From NCBI RefSeq assembly GCF_007625115.1, contig NZ_VMNH01000005.1, positions 124,001-188,000 on the forward strand: a stretch of 64,000 nt of DNA, read 5' to 3'. The notes beneath the pieces are model-generated. The model was given only the letters and a program-made list of their open reading frames with translations. It made no database searches and was not told where the DNA came from. Below are positions 18,934-28,643 of the stretch, one piece after another; the stretch's first letter is position 1; every line of letters begins with the position of its first letter. This DNA is from Sedimenticola selenatireducens. GTDB lineage: Bacteria; Pseudomonadota; Gammaproteobacteria; Chromatiales; Chromatiaceae. Both the position numbers and the translations under genes were made by a program.

Positions 18934-20034
18934 TTACCGGGCGTGGCCGGTATTTAGTTTCTTTTCAAGGGACATACTGTAGCGGGACATGCTGAAGCAG
19001 AAGATCCAGAAGATCGACGCAGCAAATACGTAGCCCTCAATCGAATAGCCCAGCCAATCCGGGTCTGCAAAGGCCTGTTGGATAATGGCCAGCAAGTCGA
19101 ACAAACCAATGATCAATACCAGCGTGGTGTCCTTAAACAAGGCGATGAAGGTATTAACAATACCGGGAATCACCAATTTCAGCGCCTGGGGCAAAATGAT
19201 GAGTCCCATACTCTTCCAAAAACTCAACCCCAACGCCTCAGCCGCTTCATACTGTCCTTTTGGAATAGCCGCTAGACCTCCTCGAATCACCTCAGCCATA
19301 TAGGCGGACTGGAATAGAGCAATACCGATCATGGCTCGCAATAGCTTATCGAAATTGGTCCCCTCAGGCAGAAACAGAGGCAACATCACAGATGACATGA
19401 ACAACACAGTGATCAAGGGCACACCACGCCAGAACTCGATAAACACGACGCAGACCGATTTCACTATGGGCATCTTGGATCGTCGCCCAAGGGCCAACAC
19501 GATACCAAGCGGTAGTGACGCCACAATGCCTACTCCAGCAAGGATCAACGTCAGACTGAGGCCGCCCCACTTGCTGGTTTCAACATGAGTCAGCCCAAAA
19601 TTCCCACCTGAGAAGAGTTGAAAGGTGATGATAGGGTAGAAAATCAGAATAAAGGCCGCGAGTCGCCCTTTGTGTTTAAAGCGTTTGATAAACAGCGGTA
19701 TAGCCAGCACAACCAAAAGACCAAAAGCCAGATTGATTCGCCAATATTCCGCTTCAGGGAAAAAGCCATACATAAACTGGTTTATTCTGACTTTAACAAA
19801 AACCCAGCAAGCCCCTGTTCCCGAGGCACATGCCTCCCGGGTATCGCCCACCCAAGTGGCATCAAGAAAAATCCAATTGATCATTGGCGGGACAATCAGA
19901 TAGATCAGATAGAGGGCAAATAGACTTAACGCTGTATTTAGCGGCGTGGAGAAAAGGTTACTCCTGGACCAGCCTATGACACCGACAATATTGGCGGGAG
20001 GGGGCAGGTCTGGGTGGGGTGTATGTACCGACAT
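18934..20034 (-). CDS. aapM: General L-amino acid ABC transporter permease (AapM)
   Basis: A 366-residue permease with about eight membrane helices. The C-terminal part carries the permease-ATPase coupling loop EALGLSFWKSMGLIILPQALK. It has the long N-terminal part and the paired Cys (CASGTGACW) seen in AapM/YhdY types. It forms the channel with AapQ. It starts four bases after the aapQ stop; GGAGAGG lies upstream of the ATG. Confidence 0.92.
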   Translation of the reverse strand: MSVHTPHPDLPPPANIVGVIGWSRSNLFSTPLNTALSLFALYLIYLIVPPMINWIFLDATWVGDTREACASGTGACWVFVKVRINQFMYGFFPEAEYWRINLAFGLLVVLAIPLFIKRFKHKGRLAAFILIFYPIITFQLFSGGNFGLTHVETSKWGGLSLTLILAGVGIVASLPLGIVLALGRRSKMPIVKSVCVVFIEFWRGVPLITVLFMSSVMLPLFLPEGTNFDKLLRAMIGIALFQSAYMAEVIRGGLAAIPKGQYEAAEALGLSFWKSMGLIILPQALKLVIPGIVNTFIALFKDTTLVLIIGLFDLLAIIQQAFADPDWLGYSIEGYVFAASIFWIFCFSMSRYSMSLEKKLNTGHAR

Positions 20035-20037
20035 AGA

Positions 20038-21228
20038 TTACCTCTCCACCAGTTGAATGCGCTTGTTATACCAGTTCATAAACATAGAAATACTCAGGCT
20101 GATTGCCAGATAGACCGCCATGGTCATCGCTATAACCTCAACCGCCTGCCCGGTCTGATTCAGCGTAGTACCAGCAAACACGGCAACCAGATCAGGATAG
20201 CCGATGGCCGTTGCAAGTGAGGAGTTCTTAGTCAAGTTCAGGTACTGACTGGTCAACTGGGGAATAATGACACGTAGTGCCTGGGGAATAATAACCAAGC
20301 GAAGCGTGGAACCAGGGCGTAAACCCAACGCATGGGCCGCTTCTGTTTGTCCATGACTTACGGCCAGAATACCGGAGCGTACCGCCTCTGCAATAAAGGC
20401 ACCTGTGTAAATACTCAATGCCACTAACAGTGCCGCCAGCTCAGGAATGATGACCATTCCACCTGCCATATTAAAACGCTGTAGTACTGGAAAATCCCAA
20501 CTAAGGGGCATTCCCATCACCAGGAAAGCAAGGAGTGGTAGCCCAATCACCAGGCCAATCACTGTCAATACCGTGTGAAACTGCTGTCCAGTCGCCTCTT
20601 GTCTTTTATGTGCCCAGCGGGCAATAAAGATACTGGCAACAATCGCTACCCCCAAGGCAAGCATCACCAACCAAAAACCCTGCTCATAGACAGGGCTCGG
20701 CATATAAAGCCCGCGATTACTGAGGTAAAAGGTATCGTTCAAAATAAGACTTTGCCGCGGCCCGGGAAGTGGACGAAGCACAGCAAAGTACCAAAACAGG
20801 ATCTGCAGCAGCAGAGGAATGTTGCGGAACACCTCGATATAGACCGTAGCAAGCCGGGAGATGATCCAGTTGCTGGATAGCCTTGCCACACCCATCATAA
20901 AGCCGATAAGGGTAGCAAAAAAGATACCCAGACCCGCCACGAGCAGGGTGTTTAACAGACCCACCAAGAAAGTGCGGCCGTACGTATAAGTCTCATCAAA
21001 CGGGACCAACGTCATTAGAATGCCAAAACCAGCCTCCTGATCCAGGAAACCGAAACCGGTACTAATACCCCGCTGTTCCAAATTGTTGAGTGTATTCTGG
21101 AAGATGGTATAGCCAAAATAGCCTATACCTACCACTAATAGAATCTGAAAGAAAATCGACCTAACTGCAGGCCGTCTCCAAAGTGCCGGTTTAGCCGGTA
21201 GCGACACGGCCCGTTGTTCATCCGCCAT
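20038..21228 (-). CDS. aapQ: General L-amino acid ABC transporter permease (AapQ)
   Basis: A 396-residue membrane permease with about eight or more hydrophobic segments (residues 24-46, 87-115, 178-203, 218-240, 255-285, 300-325, 355-380). The coupling loop AHALGLRPGSTLRLVIIPQALR is present. The first membrane half has an insertion typical of AapQ/YhdX. GAAGG precedes the ATG at 21228. Lies between the aapJ hairpin and aapM. Confidence 0.92.
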   Translation of the reverse strand: MADEQRAVSLPAKPALWRRPAVRSIFFQILLVVGIGYFGYTIFQNTLNNLEQRGISTGFGFLDQEAGFGILMTLVPFDETYTYGRTFLVGLLNTLLVAGLGIFFATLIGFMMGVARLSSNWIISRLATVYIEVFRNIPLLLQILFWYFAVLRPLPGPRQSLILNDTFYLSNRGLYMPSPVYEQGFWLVMLALGVAIVASIFIARWAHKRQEATGQQFHTVLTVIGLVIGLPLLAFLVMGMPLSWDFPVLQRFNMAGGMVIIPELAALLVALSIYTGAFIAEAVRSGILAVSHGQTEAAHALGLRPGSTLRLVIIPQALRVIIPQLTSQYLNLTKNSSLATAIGYPDLVAVFAGTTLNQTGQAVEVIAMTMAVYLAISLSISMFMNWYNKRIQLVER

Positions 21229-21260
21229 AAAAATACCTTCAAGGCAGTTAAAGCAAGTAA

Positions 21261-21291
21261 GCCACAGGGCAGTGTTACCCCGCCCTGTGGC
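21261..21291 (-). terminator. Hairpin between aapJ and aapQ
   Basis: GCCACAGGGC at 21261-21270 and GCCCTGTGGC at 21282-21291 make a perfect 10-bp stem with an 11-base loop, 21 bases downstream of the aapJ stop. There is no T run, so it may be an RNA-stabilising or partial-termination element that raises binding-protein transcript relative to the permease genes. Confidence 0.6.
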
Positions 21292-21311
21292 TCCCTAAGC
21301 GTGCATGATGA

Positions 21312-22331
21312 TTAACGGATCGGTGGTGCGTACTGCAGCCCACCCTTGTTCCAGAGTGCATTCTGGCCTCGGGCAATCTTCAGCGAACTTCCCTGGCCCA
21401 CGTTGCGCTCGAAAGATTCACCGTAGTTGCCTACCTGTTTGATGATATTGGCAGCCCAACCATCAGCGAGTCCCAGCCCACTGCCCTTGATACCTTCCTG
21501 TCCCAACAGGCGACGTACGTTTGGATCATCGCTAGACATCTTGGCATCGACATTGCCTGAAGTAATGCCCATCTCTTCTGCATTTACCATAGCGAAGAGT
21601 GACCAGCGAACAATCTTGTACCACTCATCATCACCCTGTGCCGTAACTGGGCCCAGTGGTTCCTTGGAGATGACTTCAGGCAGAACCGTTGCACCATCGG
21701 GGTTACCGAGTTTGATACGCAATGCATAGAGCTGTGATTGATCAGAGGTCAGTGCATCACAGCGGCCGGCATCAAAGGCCTTAACTGTTTCATCCGAGGT
21801 ATCGAATGTTACAGGCGTATATTTCATGTTATTAGAGCGGAAATAATCTGCCAGGTTTAGCTCGGTGGTCGTACCTGCTTGAATACAGAAAGAGGCACCA
21901 TCCAACTCAAGTGCACTCTTCACACCCAGTTTCTTGGTAACCATGAAACCCTGGCCGTCATAGTAGTTAACGCCAGCAAAATTCAGACCCAGGGAAGAGT
22001 CGCGAGTCAGCGTCCAGGTCGTGTTACGGGAGAGCATATCGATCTCACCGGACTGCAGCGCGGTAAAACGCTCCTTGGCAGTTAGCGGAGTGTATTTAAC
22101 CATATTTGCATCGGCGAACAGTGCAGCTGCAACAGCGCGACACACATCTACATCGAGACCCGACCAGTTGCCTTTTTCATCGGCATTGGAGAAGCCAGGA
22201 AGGCCAATACTCACCCCACACTGCACAAAACCTTTCTTTTTTACAGCGTCGAGCGTTGCGCCTGCAAAGGCATTGGTAGACAGAGTCGCAGTCAGTGCTA
22301 CTGCGGAGGCAATTACATGAATCTTCTTCAT
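21312..22331 (-). CDS. aapJ: General L-amino acid ABC transporter periplasmic binding protein (AapJ)
   Basis: A 339-residue substrate-binding protein of SBP family 3. An N-terminal signal peptide (MKKIHVIASAVALTATLSTN, cut after AFA near residue 23) sends it to the periplasm. The mature part has a typical PBPb start (VKKKGFVQCGVSIGLPGFS) and a long AapJ-like C-terminus ending LWNKGGLQYAPPIR. First gene of aapJQMP; it captures a broad range of L-amino acids. Upstream is a 451-base gap for regulation. Confidence 0.94.
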   Translation of the reverse strand: MKKIHVIASAVALTATLSTNAFAGATLDAVKKKGFVQCGVSIGLPGFSNADEKGNWSGLDVDVCRAVAAALFADANMVKYTPLTAKERFTALQSGEIDMLSRNTTWTLTRDSSLGLNFAGVNYYDGQGFMVTKKLGVKSALELDGASFCIQAGTTTELNLADYFRSNNMKYTPVTFDTSDETVKAFDAGRCDALTSDQSQLYALRIKLGNPDGATVLPEVISKEPLGPVTAQGDDEWYKIVRWSLFAMVNAEEMGITSGNVDAKMSSDDPNVRRLLGQEGIKGSGLGLADGWAANIIKQVGNYGESFERNVGQGSSLKIARGQNALWNKGGLQYAPPIR

Positions 22332-22782
22332 GGTACAGTTTTCCCCTTTTGAGAGATTATTTAGTTACATCGGATTGATGCATTCCGGCACATACAGCGA
22401 TTAGCCTACTTCGAACCGATCCTCCTCGATATCGAAGTCAACATGCCACTAGCCACAATAAAGATCAGACGTTTATCCAAAAAACATGAAGTACTGATGT
22501 TCAAAATAGCCAAGTCAAATAAACTCTAGCCCTCTCTCAAAGGATCTGCAAGCCTATTAACACTTTTTAACAACCGCTAGATGTGTTGCTTTGCAACATA
22601 ATTTAGCAGTGCATATATAAGGTGTAAATTCTGTGAATTTTTCTTGCCTGGAAGAAAAAATATTTTCGCGATGAATATAACGACTTATTTTAGCCGCGCA
22701 TTTTTTAGACTTACATCAATCCCCCACCACAGGATATCCGTCTGATTCCATAAAATTTTGAGTAAGTGGTCACTCTGCTGCC
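22332..22782. other. 451-base intergenic region upstream of aapJ
   Basis: No convincing gene on either strand. The part nearest aapJ must hold its promoter. The middle (22510-22700) is AT-rich. I searched by eye for a nitrogen-type sigma-54 promoter and found only an imperfect GC spacing, so no regulatory site is claimed. Confidence 0.5.
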
Positions 22783-23253
22783 CTAAGTAGGGTTAGCCTC
22801 GACAGCCATCAGTGTCTGCAGAGCCGTCGCACAGAGTCGCTCTTGACCCCGGTCAACAGCCAGCACCTCAATTTCGGTAGTGGTGAGGGATCGCCCTGAT
22901 CTGACCACCCGCCCCCGGCCTATCAGCTTTTCGCCCCGACCAGGGGCAATAATATTGGTTTTATACTCAACCGTGACGATCCACATACCCTCAGGCAGTA
23001 GACTCCAGCCAGCAAAGCCACCCGACACATCTGCCAGTGTAGAAATCGCACCGCCGTGAAAATAGCCATGGTTCTGGCTGATAGCTTGGCGATAGGGAAG
23101 ATGTAACTCACAATATCCAGGTTCGATAAGAAATAACTCCACGCCGAGGGAGCGAAGCATCGGCTGCCCTTCAAAGGCCTCTCTGACCTGATTGGCATAA
23201 TCAGGATTGCGTGGTTCAAAGAGAAGGGAATCGCTATGGCGGGCCTTTTTCAT
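22783..23253 (-). CDS. PaaI-family hotdog thioesterase
   Basis: A 156-residue hotdog-fold thioesterase with the PaaI/4HBT signature QNHGYFHGGAISTLADVSGG, containing the HGG and D residues near residue 75, and a C-terminal TTEIEVLAV strand. Members hydrolyse aryl- or acyl-CoA thioesters. I chose ATG 23253 because GGAG lies nine bases upstream; an in-frame TTG at 23283 would add ten residues. Unlinked to a specific pathway. Confidence 0.85.
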   Translation of the reverse strand: MKKARHSDSLLFEPRNPDYANQVREAFEGQPMLRSLGVELFLIEPGYCELHLPYRQAISQNHGYFHGGAISTLADVSGGFAGWSLLPEGMWIVTVEYKTNIIAPGRGEKLIGRGRVVRSGRSLTTTEIEVLAVDRGQERLCATALQTLMAVEANPT

Positions 23254-23320
23254 CACTGTCTGCTCCAGAGGGGTCTGGATCAACCATAGTTCACGTTTAC
23301 GTTAACGTCAATAACACACC

Positions 23321-24112
23321 TCACTGCCTGATCTGCTCTCCCGGCGCCACACGCCCGATCCAGGATTTAACATGGGCCACCAAGGTGTCATCCAACCCCG
23401 AAAAAAAGTGGTCAGCTCCCTCAACCTGCACCTGCCTATAGTCTTCATTTTCCGCTTGCTTGGCAGCGGCCAATCGAGCCGTCACACTGTTCAGAACCGG
23501 ATCGATATCACGACTACCATAAAGATCAAACAGCGGTATTTTTAATTTTGCCAAATCGGCCAACGTACCTTGGTTTGGATCTCGGTTACTCACCGGCAGA
23601 CCCACCACCACAAAGGCCTTCAGCTCCTTGGGGGCACCCTGTGCAAGATAGGCCGTTCCCATCACAGCCCCCAAACTGTGTCCGATCAACACCATATTGG
23701 TCACCCCTTGCTGCTTAAGAAACTCCACCGCTGCGGCTATCCTCGGAGCGGCCTCCGGAATCAGCGCTTGATATTGACTGTCTGAGGCATCCGATGCGGC
23801 AATTGGCATCTGAATCGAAAGGGTCTTCCAACCCGAATCAGGCAGCTGGGATCGCAGTGGGTTTATCACTTCAATCCAGTCAGGATGAGCCCCCCTTCCA
23901 TGCAAAATGATAGCGCCCCCCTGGGAAGTACGGGTCGTCTCCTGGGCATAAATAGCCAGAAAATCTATGTCGCCGTCTTTTAGATTGATGGAATCACCCA
24001 CCAGCAACGCATCCTTAATTTCGTTCGCCATTCTGGCTTCACGCATTAAATCAGATGCCCAAAGAGGTGTAACTGCAAGCAACGCCATAGCCACGAGATA
24101 AAATTTACGCAT
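23321..24112 (-). CDS. Secreted DUF3530-like alpha/beta hydrolase
   Basis: A 263-residue protein with an N-terminal signal (MRKFYLVAMALLAVTPLWAS) and the alpha/beta-hydrolase nucleophile GHSLGAVMG near residue 144. Asp in GSRDIDP and His in EGADHFFSG are plausible triad partners. The layout (GGAIILHGRGAHPD before the nucleophile) matches DUF3530-type periplasmic hydrolases. The substrate is unknown. Divergent from rpe. Confidence 0.75.
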   Translation of the reverse strand: MRKFYLVAMALLAVTPLWASDLMREARMANEIKDALLVGDSINLKDGDIDFLAIYAQETTRTSQGGAIILHGRGAHPDWIEVINPLRSQLPDSGWKTLSIQMPIAASDASDSQYQALIPEAAPRIAAAVEFLKQQGVTNMVLIGHSLGAVMGTAYLAQGAPKELKAFVVVGLPVSNRDPNQGTLADLAKLKIPLFDLYGSRDIDPVLNSVTARLAAAKQAENEDYRQVQVEGADHFFSGLDDTLVAHVKSWIGRVAPGEQIRQ

Positions 24113-24321
24113 ATTGGGTACCTTGATCCTGAAGTAACTTGATCTACACCATTCTAGCCTTTAACTAGCACACTGGGTTCTTAAGATTATTTTATGGCTA
24201 CTATAAATAACGTTTCTCAATCAATATCTTACAAAATTTATTAATGAAAAACACGGATTGTTGAGGTAGAGTGCCACCATTCAAACTTTAAAGACCTTCG
24301 AGTCCAAGCGGGAGAAGCTCC

Positions 24322-25008
24322 ATGACCGATTACAAAATAGCACCGTCCATCCTATCTGCTGATTTCGCCCGCCTGGGAGAAGAGGTCGATAATGTCCTCG
24401 CAGCCGGCGCTGACATTGTGCATTTTGATGTCATGGATAATCACTATGTGCCCAACCTGACTATTGGACCACTGGTCTGCGAGGCCCTGCGTAAACATGG
24501 CGTCACAGCCGACATTGACGTCCATATGATGGTCAAACCAGTCGATCGCATAATTCCGGATTTTGCCAAGGCCGGCGCCACCTATATCACTTTCCACCCA
24601 GAGGGCAGTGAACACGTGGATCGTTCACTCCAGTTAATCCGTGATCATGGCTGTAAGTCTGGCCTGGTGTTTAATCCAGCCACACCACTCAGCCATCTGG
24701 ATTATGTACTGGATAAGATTGACATGATCCTGATCATGTCAGTGAACCCTGGTTTTGGTGGACAGAGTTTCATCCCCGCCGCCCTGGAGAAACTGCGTGC
24801 CTGTCGCAAACTGATTGATGATTCCGGACTTGATATCCGATTGGAGATCGATGGTGGGGTGAAGGTTGATAATATTCGTGAAATTGCAGAAGCAGGCGCC
24901 GACACCTTTGTCGCAGGCTCCGGCATCTTTGGTGGCGCGAACAGCTCTGACCCTCATATCTACGACACCATCATTGGACAGATGCGTGAGGAGCTGGCAA
25001 AGGCGTGA
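24322..25008 (+). CDS. rpe: Ribulose-phosphate 3-epimerase
   Basis: A 228-residue (beta/alpha)8 enzyme of the pentose phosphate/Calvin pathway, converting D-ribulose 5-phosphate and D-xylulose 5-phosphate. Conserved features are [34 protein letters not shown] (metal-binding His and Asp), [17 protein letters not shown], and EIDGGV. GGGAG precedes the ATG. First gene of rpe-gph; the next start overlaps its stop. Confidence 0.96.
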   Translation: MTDYKIAPSILSADFARLGEEVDNVLAAGADIVHFDVMDNHYVPNLTIGPLVCEALRKHGVTADIDVHMMVKPVDRIIPDFAKAGATYITFHPEGSEHVDRSLQLIRDHGCKSGLVFNPATPLSHLDYVLDKIDMILIMSVNPGFGGQSFIPAALEKLRACRKLIDDSGLDIRLEIDGGVKVDNIREIAEAGADTFVAGSGIFGGANSSDPHIYDTIIGQMREELAKA

Positions 25009-25685
25009 ATGCACTAGCGATAAAAAAGCCCAGCCTGATCCTGTTCGATCTTGACGGCACCCTGGTTGATAGTGTCCCTGATCTCGCTTATTGCATTGAT
25101 GGCATGATGGTACAACTGGGTCGGCCGGCCTGGGGGGAAGCCCGGGTAAGAGAGTGGGTTGGCAATGGTGTAGAGCGCCTTGTTAAACGTGCCCTGATTG
25201 GCCAATTGGAAGGCGAACCGGACAACCAGGAATACCAGCGGGCACTCCCCCTGTTTATGGATCTCTACACGGAACACAATGGCAAACGCTCACAACTCTA
25301 TCCTGGCGTAAAGAGTGGACTGGATCAGTTACGACAGCGCGGATTTAATCTGGCCTGCGTGACCAATAAGGCCGATCAGTTTACCCGGCCACTACTTAAG
25401 GCACTGGGTATTTACGACTACTTCAGTCTGATTACCAGTGGCGATACCCTACCTAAGAAAAAGCCCGACCCGATGCCACTGACCCATACTGCACAGCATT
25501 TTCAGCTAAGCCCTGATGAGTCACTCATGATTGGCGACTCATCCAATGACGTAAAGGCCGCCAGGGCGGCGGGCTTTGGCATCATCTGTGTACCTTATGG
25601 TTATAATCACGGTGAGGATATCAATCTCTCCAAACCAGATGCCGTGATCCAGTCCATTGCACAACTAGACGCCCTATTGGTATAG
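25005..25685 (+). CDS. gph: Phosphoglycolate phosphatase
   Basis: A 226-residue HAD hydrolase. The nucleophile motif is [16 protein letters not shown] (residues 13-28), motif II CVTNK, the basic KKKPDP and motif [18 protein letters not shown]. It dephosphorylates 2-phosphoglycolate from DNA repair or RuBisCO oxygenation. It starts at GTG overlapping the rpe stop. Its final 12 bases overlap the convergent HNOBA-GGDEF-EAL gene. Confidence 0.94.
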   Translation: MNALAIKKPSLILFDLDGTLVDSVPDLAYCIDGMMVQLGRPAWGEARVREWVGNGVERLVKRALIGQLEGEPDNQEYQRALPLFMDLYTEHNGKRSQLYPGVKSGLDQLRQRGFNLACVTNKADQFTRPLLKALGIYDYFSLITSGDTLPKKKPDPMPLTHTAQHFQLSPDESLMIGDSSNDVKAARAAGFGIICVPYGYNHGEDINLSKPDAVIQSIAQLDALLV

Positions 25686-27830
25686 ATAGTCTGAATCAAG
25701 AAATTGTCGCACATCCGCTGCCGGCATAGGCCTGCTGATCAGGTAACCTTGTACCTGATCACAGGCAATTCGTTTCAAATAATCCAACTGCTCGACGGTT
25801 TCACACCCCTCTGCAATGACGGACAGTTTCAGATCGTGGCTTAGATTCACCACCGCCTGAACAATGATAGCGGCATCCTGATCTTCACAGGCGCTGGTGA
25901 CAAAACTGCGGTCGATCTTCAACACATTAATGGGAAATCGATTGAGATAATTAAGACTGGAGTATCCTACGCCAAAATCATCAATGGTCAGAGTAAAACC
26001 AAGCCGCCTGAGGGACTGCAATGCATCCATAGCGGTCTCAAAGTCTTGCAGTAGTACACTCTCCGTAAACTCCAGTTCAATAAGCCTCGATGGAATGCCA
26101 TGCTTATGCAGATGCCCAACCAATGTATTTTCGAGATCAGTCCTAGTCAGCTGAATCAAAGAAATATTGATCGCCACCGGCATATCATCGTAACCCTCAG
26201 CACGCCATTGGGCGATCTGCCGACACGTCTCGTCGATGACCCATTCACCGATGGGCATAATCAGACCGGTCTCCTCTGCAATAGGTATGAAGCGGTCGGG
26301 AGGTACGGCCCCATGTTCGTGGCTGTGCCAACGAATCAAGGCTTCAAACCCCACAACTCGATGTGAAATCAGATCCAGCTTAGGCTGGTAATAGAGCTGC
26401 AGTTCCTCACGTTCGAGCGCCGCTCTTAGGCTGCTCTCGAGTGAGAGGCGGCGCGCTGCCCTAAGGTCCATAGTGGCATCGAAGAACTGAAAGTTATTAC
26501 GACCCCTACTCTTGGCCTGATACATAGCCAGGTCAGCATGCTTCAATAACACATCCACATCAGCGGCATCATCCGGGTATAGACTGATCCCGATACTCGC
26601 TGAAATTGACAATACATAGCCACTTACATGGAAGGGCGCCCTGAGTACATTTAGCACCTTTTCTGCTACCTGTGATATGAATTCATGCTGTTCAATCTCT
26701 GCAACCAACAGAACGAATTCATCACCTCCCAAGCGGCAGACTGTATCCGTTTCACGTATTACTGAACTGAGTCGCTCAGCCACCAGTTTCAATAACTGAT
26801 CACCTACCTGATGCCCCAGTGAATCATTAATGGTCTTGAAACGATCCAGATCCAGAAACAGTAAAGCCACTTGCTCAATATGACGCCGCGCCTGGGCAAT
26901 CGCCTGGACAATGCGATCACACAGCAACAGGCGATTGGGAAGATGGGTGAGATGATCATGAGTGGATTGGAATTCAAGCTGTCGTATTAAATGCTGACGA
27001 TCAGAGATATCATGAAATACAATTACCATACCGATCGTGCCAGCCTGGCCACCTTGAATCGGTGTCAACATCCCCTCAATCACACAAGGGGCCCCGTTAG
27101 TCTGTAACAGCATGGCGGGGCTTGGCATAGCCACAGACCGTTTATCCTTGAGTGCCTGGCGCAAAAAATCGGCATGTGAGTGCTGCGATATCTCATCGAC
27201 CAATTTCAGCACTTGCTCTAACAATTGGCCCTTGGCTTTATACTGCGATAAACCGACCATCTGCTCCGCCACTTGGTTCATGTAGGTGACACGTCCCTCT
27301 ATTGAGGTAGCGATCACCCCATCACCAATAGACCCCAAAGTCACCTGAGCCCACTCTTTCTCCTCTCTCAATTTCGTGGCAAGTTGAGTGGTATCATCCA
27401 GTGCCGCTTTGTTTGATTTAAACAGCAACAGAAAATCGGCCGCCGGATCATGCAGTGCAAAATCATTAAGTTTGAGGCCGAACTGTTTTAACTCGGTATT
27501 GGCATGCAACCATGGAGAACCGATGAAATAGAGACAATCACTCGACTCATCCAGCATCATCTGACCTTTTAAAAAAAGATCCTGGACATCAAGTGAACCT
27601 ATAAGAAATAGCTTGTGTGTACTGCTGCAGATTTCCAAAAAATCCAAGGCCACTTCCGGCCGTTGAATACGAAAGGCACGACTGAAAGATTTACCAATTT
27701 CCAATCCAGGGCAATGCCGGCACAGGCTTCTTCCCGCCTGCACGACTTCCAGTTTCCGATTCAACACCAGATGAAACGGGAAGGCCTCGGCAAAGAGGTC
27801 CGCTGAAAGCCCGAAATCAATTGCGGACAT
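25674..27830 (-). CDS. HNOBA-PAS-GGDEF-EAL bifunctional c-di-GMP signalling protein
   Basis: A protein of about 718 residues. The first 130 residues match the heme-NO-binding-associated (HNOBA) region: FPFHLVLNRKLEVVQAGRSL, LKGQM, and FIGSPW. Then comes a PAS domain (residues about 165-285), a GGDEF domain with intact CRLGGDEFVLLV and an I-site RETD, and an EAL domain with intact FEALIRWH, FTESVLL, DDFGVGYSSLNYL and AEGCE. So both synthesis and breakdown of c-di-GMP are possible. The start codon is ATG 27830, one base after the H-NOX stop; GTG 27839 would overlap it. H-NOX binding of NO would bind or release this partner, as described in Legionella and Shewanella. Confidence 0.92.
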   Translation of the reverse strand: MSAIDFGLSADLFAEAFPFHLVLNRKLEVVQAGRSLCRHCPGLEIGKSFSRAFRIQRPEVALDFLEICSSTHKLFLIGSLDVQDLFLKGQMMLDESSDCLYFIGSPWLHANTELKQFGLKLNDFALHDPAADFLLLFKSNKAALDDTTQLATKLREEKEWAQVTLGSIGDGVIATSIEGRVTYMNQVAEQMVGLSQYKAKGQLLEQVLKLVDEISQHSHADFLRQALKDKRSVAMPSPAMLLQTNGAPCVIEGMLTPIQGGQAGTIGMVIVFHDISDRQHLIRQLEFQSTHDHLTHLPNRLLLCDRIVQAIAQARRHIEQVALLFLDLDRFKTINDSLGHQVGDQLLKLVAERLSSVIRETDTVCRLGGDEFVLLVAEIEQHEFISQVAEKVLNVLRAPFHVSGYVLSISASIGISLYPDDAADVDVLLKHADLAMYQAKSRGRNNFQFFDATMDLRAARRLSLESSLRAALEREELQLYYQPKLDLISHRVVGFEALIRWHSHEHGAVPPDRFIPIAEETGLIMPIGEWVIDETCRQIAQWRAEGYDDMPVAINISLIQLTRTDLENTLVGHLHKHGIPSRLIELEFTESVLLQDFETAMDALQSLRRLGFTLTIDDFGVGYSSLNYLNRFPINVLKIDRSFVTSACEDQDAAIIVQAVVNLSHDLKLSVIAEGCETVEQLDYLKRIACDQVQGYLISRPMPAADVRQFLDSDYLYQ

Positions 27831-27831
27831 G

Positions 27832-28386
27832 CTAGTCACGTATGGTCTTGGTAATGCGGAATGCGTCGTGATCAGCGCCCTCTTCCTTGCACTGTGTTCG
27901 CTCTATTGAGACGGGTGTATCAAACATCAAACTGAGTCCTTCCAGTAATCCCACCACCATGGGTGCTAACCCAGCCCGCTCACTGTAGTAGTGCAATTCC
28001 AGGCTCTGTTCCGTCACATCAGTACAACTGAAAGAGGGTGGCTGAAGGTTGGGGTAGATCAAGCCGACCCGGGAATGAAGCTCGTCGAGGTTAAACAGAA
28101 ACTCCCACAGCGATGATCCGGCTGCATCAAGGATTTCGCCATAGCCTTCCCGCCCCGTGTACTGGGGCCAAAAGCGACCAAAATCCCCCAGAATCCGATC
28201 GGGTGATTGCTCTAATACCTTACTGGCGGCCGCTACCAATCGGTACGAGATATCGTCCGGATAGGCTTCCATCCGTACAAACACATCGATATCAACGTCG
28301 GCCTCGTGCTTAATACGTTCCCAGACATCACTGCCATAGGCCTGGGTTACCAAGTCCTCAATGGCACGATTGACAAGCCCATACAT
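27832..28386 (-). CDS. H-NOX heme nitric oxide-binding sensor
   Basis: A 184-residue H-NOX (HNOB) protein. The proximal heme ligand His104 lies in NLDELHSRVG; the YxSxR heme-propionate motif is YYSER (residues 133-137); the conserved Pro is in YPNLQPP. It starts MYGLVNRAIEDLV, as in bacterial H-NOX. It senses NO in the cytoplasm through heme. It is first in a two-gene unit with the HNOBA-GGDEF-EAL partner. Opposite in direction to the trp genes around it. Lacks an obvious distal Tyr for O2 stabilisation by my reading, consistent with NO rather than O2 sensing, but that residue was not aligned. Confidence 0.92.
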   Translation of the reverse strand: MYGLVNRAIEDLVTQAYGSDVWERIKHEADVDIDVFVRMEAYPDDISYRLVAAASKVLEQSPDRILGDFGRFWPQYTGREGYGEILDAAGSSLWEFLFNLDELHSRVGLIYPNLQPPSFSCTDVTEQSLELHYYSERAGLAPMVVGLLEGLSLMFDTPVSIERTQCKEEGADHDAFRITKTIRD

Positions 28387-28643
28387 ACCAACCTCCTCTC
28401 ATTTTCGCTTTACCGGTTATGTACTGCTGCGTCAGTGTTGTGTTGGGATCAAAGAATTGCGTTGATCAATAGCCAATTTCGCCCTTAATAACTGCTAGCG
28501 ACCGACATAAGAGGCACTTTAATTTTACAGAAGAATGAGTCAATCAACCCATCCACGCTGACGGTCTGCCAAGCGAAACTGGATACTTCCGCCAGAATCG
28601 ATTATCTTTAGCCTACAAATCAAACAGCAATAAGCGTTTCCTC
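28387..28643. other. Divergent region between H-NOX and the trp leader
   Basis: About 257 bases with no gene. It must hold promoters for the H-NOX operon (minus) and the trpE unit (plus). I did not find a confident promoter or operator by eye. Confidence 0.4.

Noticed and set aside
22332-22400. Possible sigma-54 promoter upstream of aapJ
   Set aside because: The -24/-12 elements do not match in spacing and bases; not enough to claim a site.
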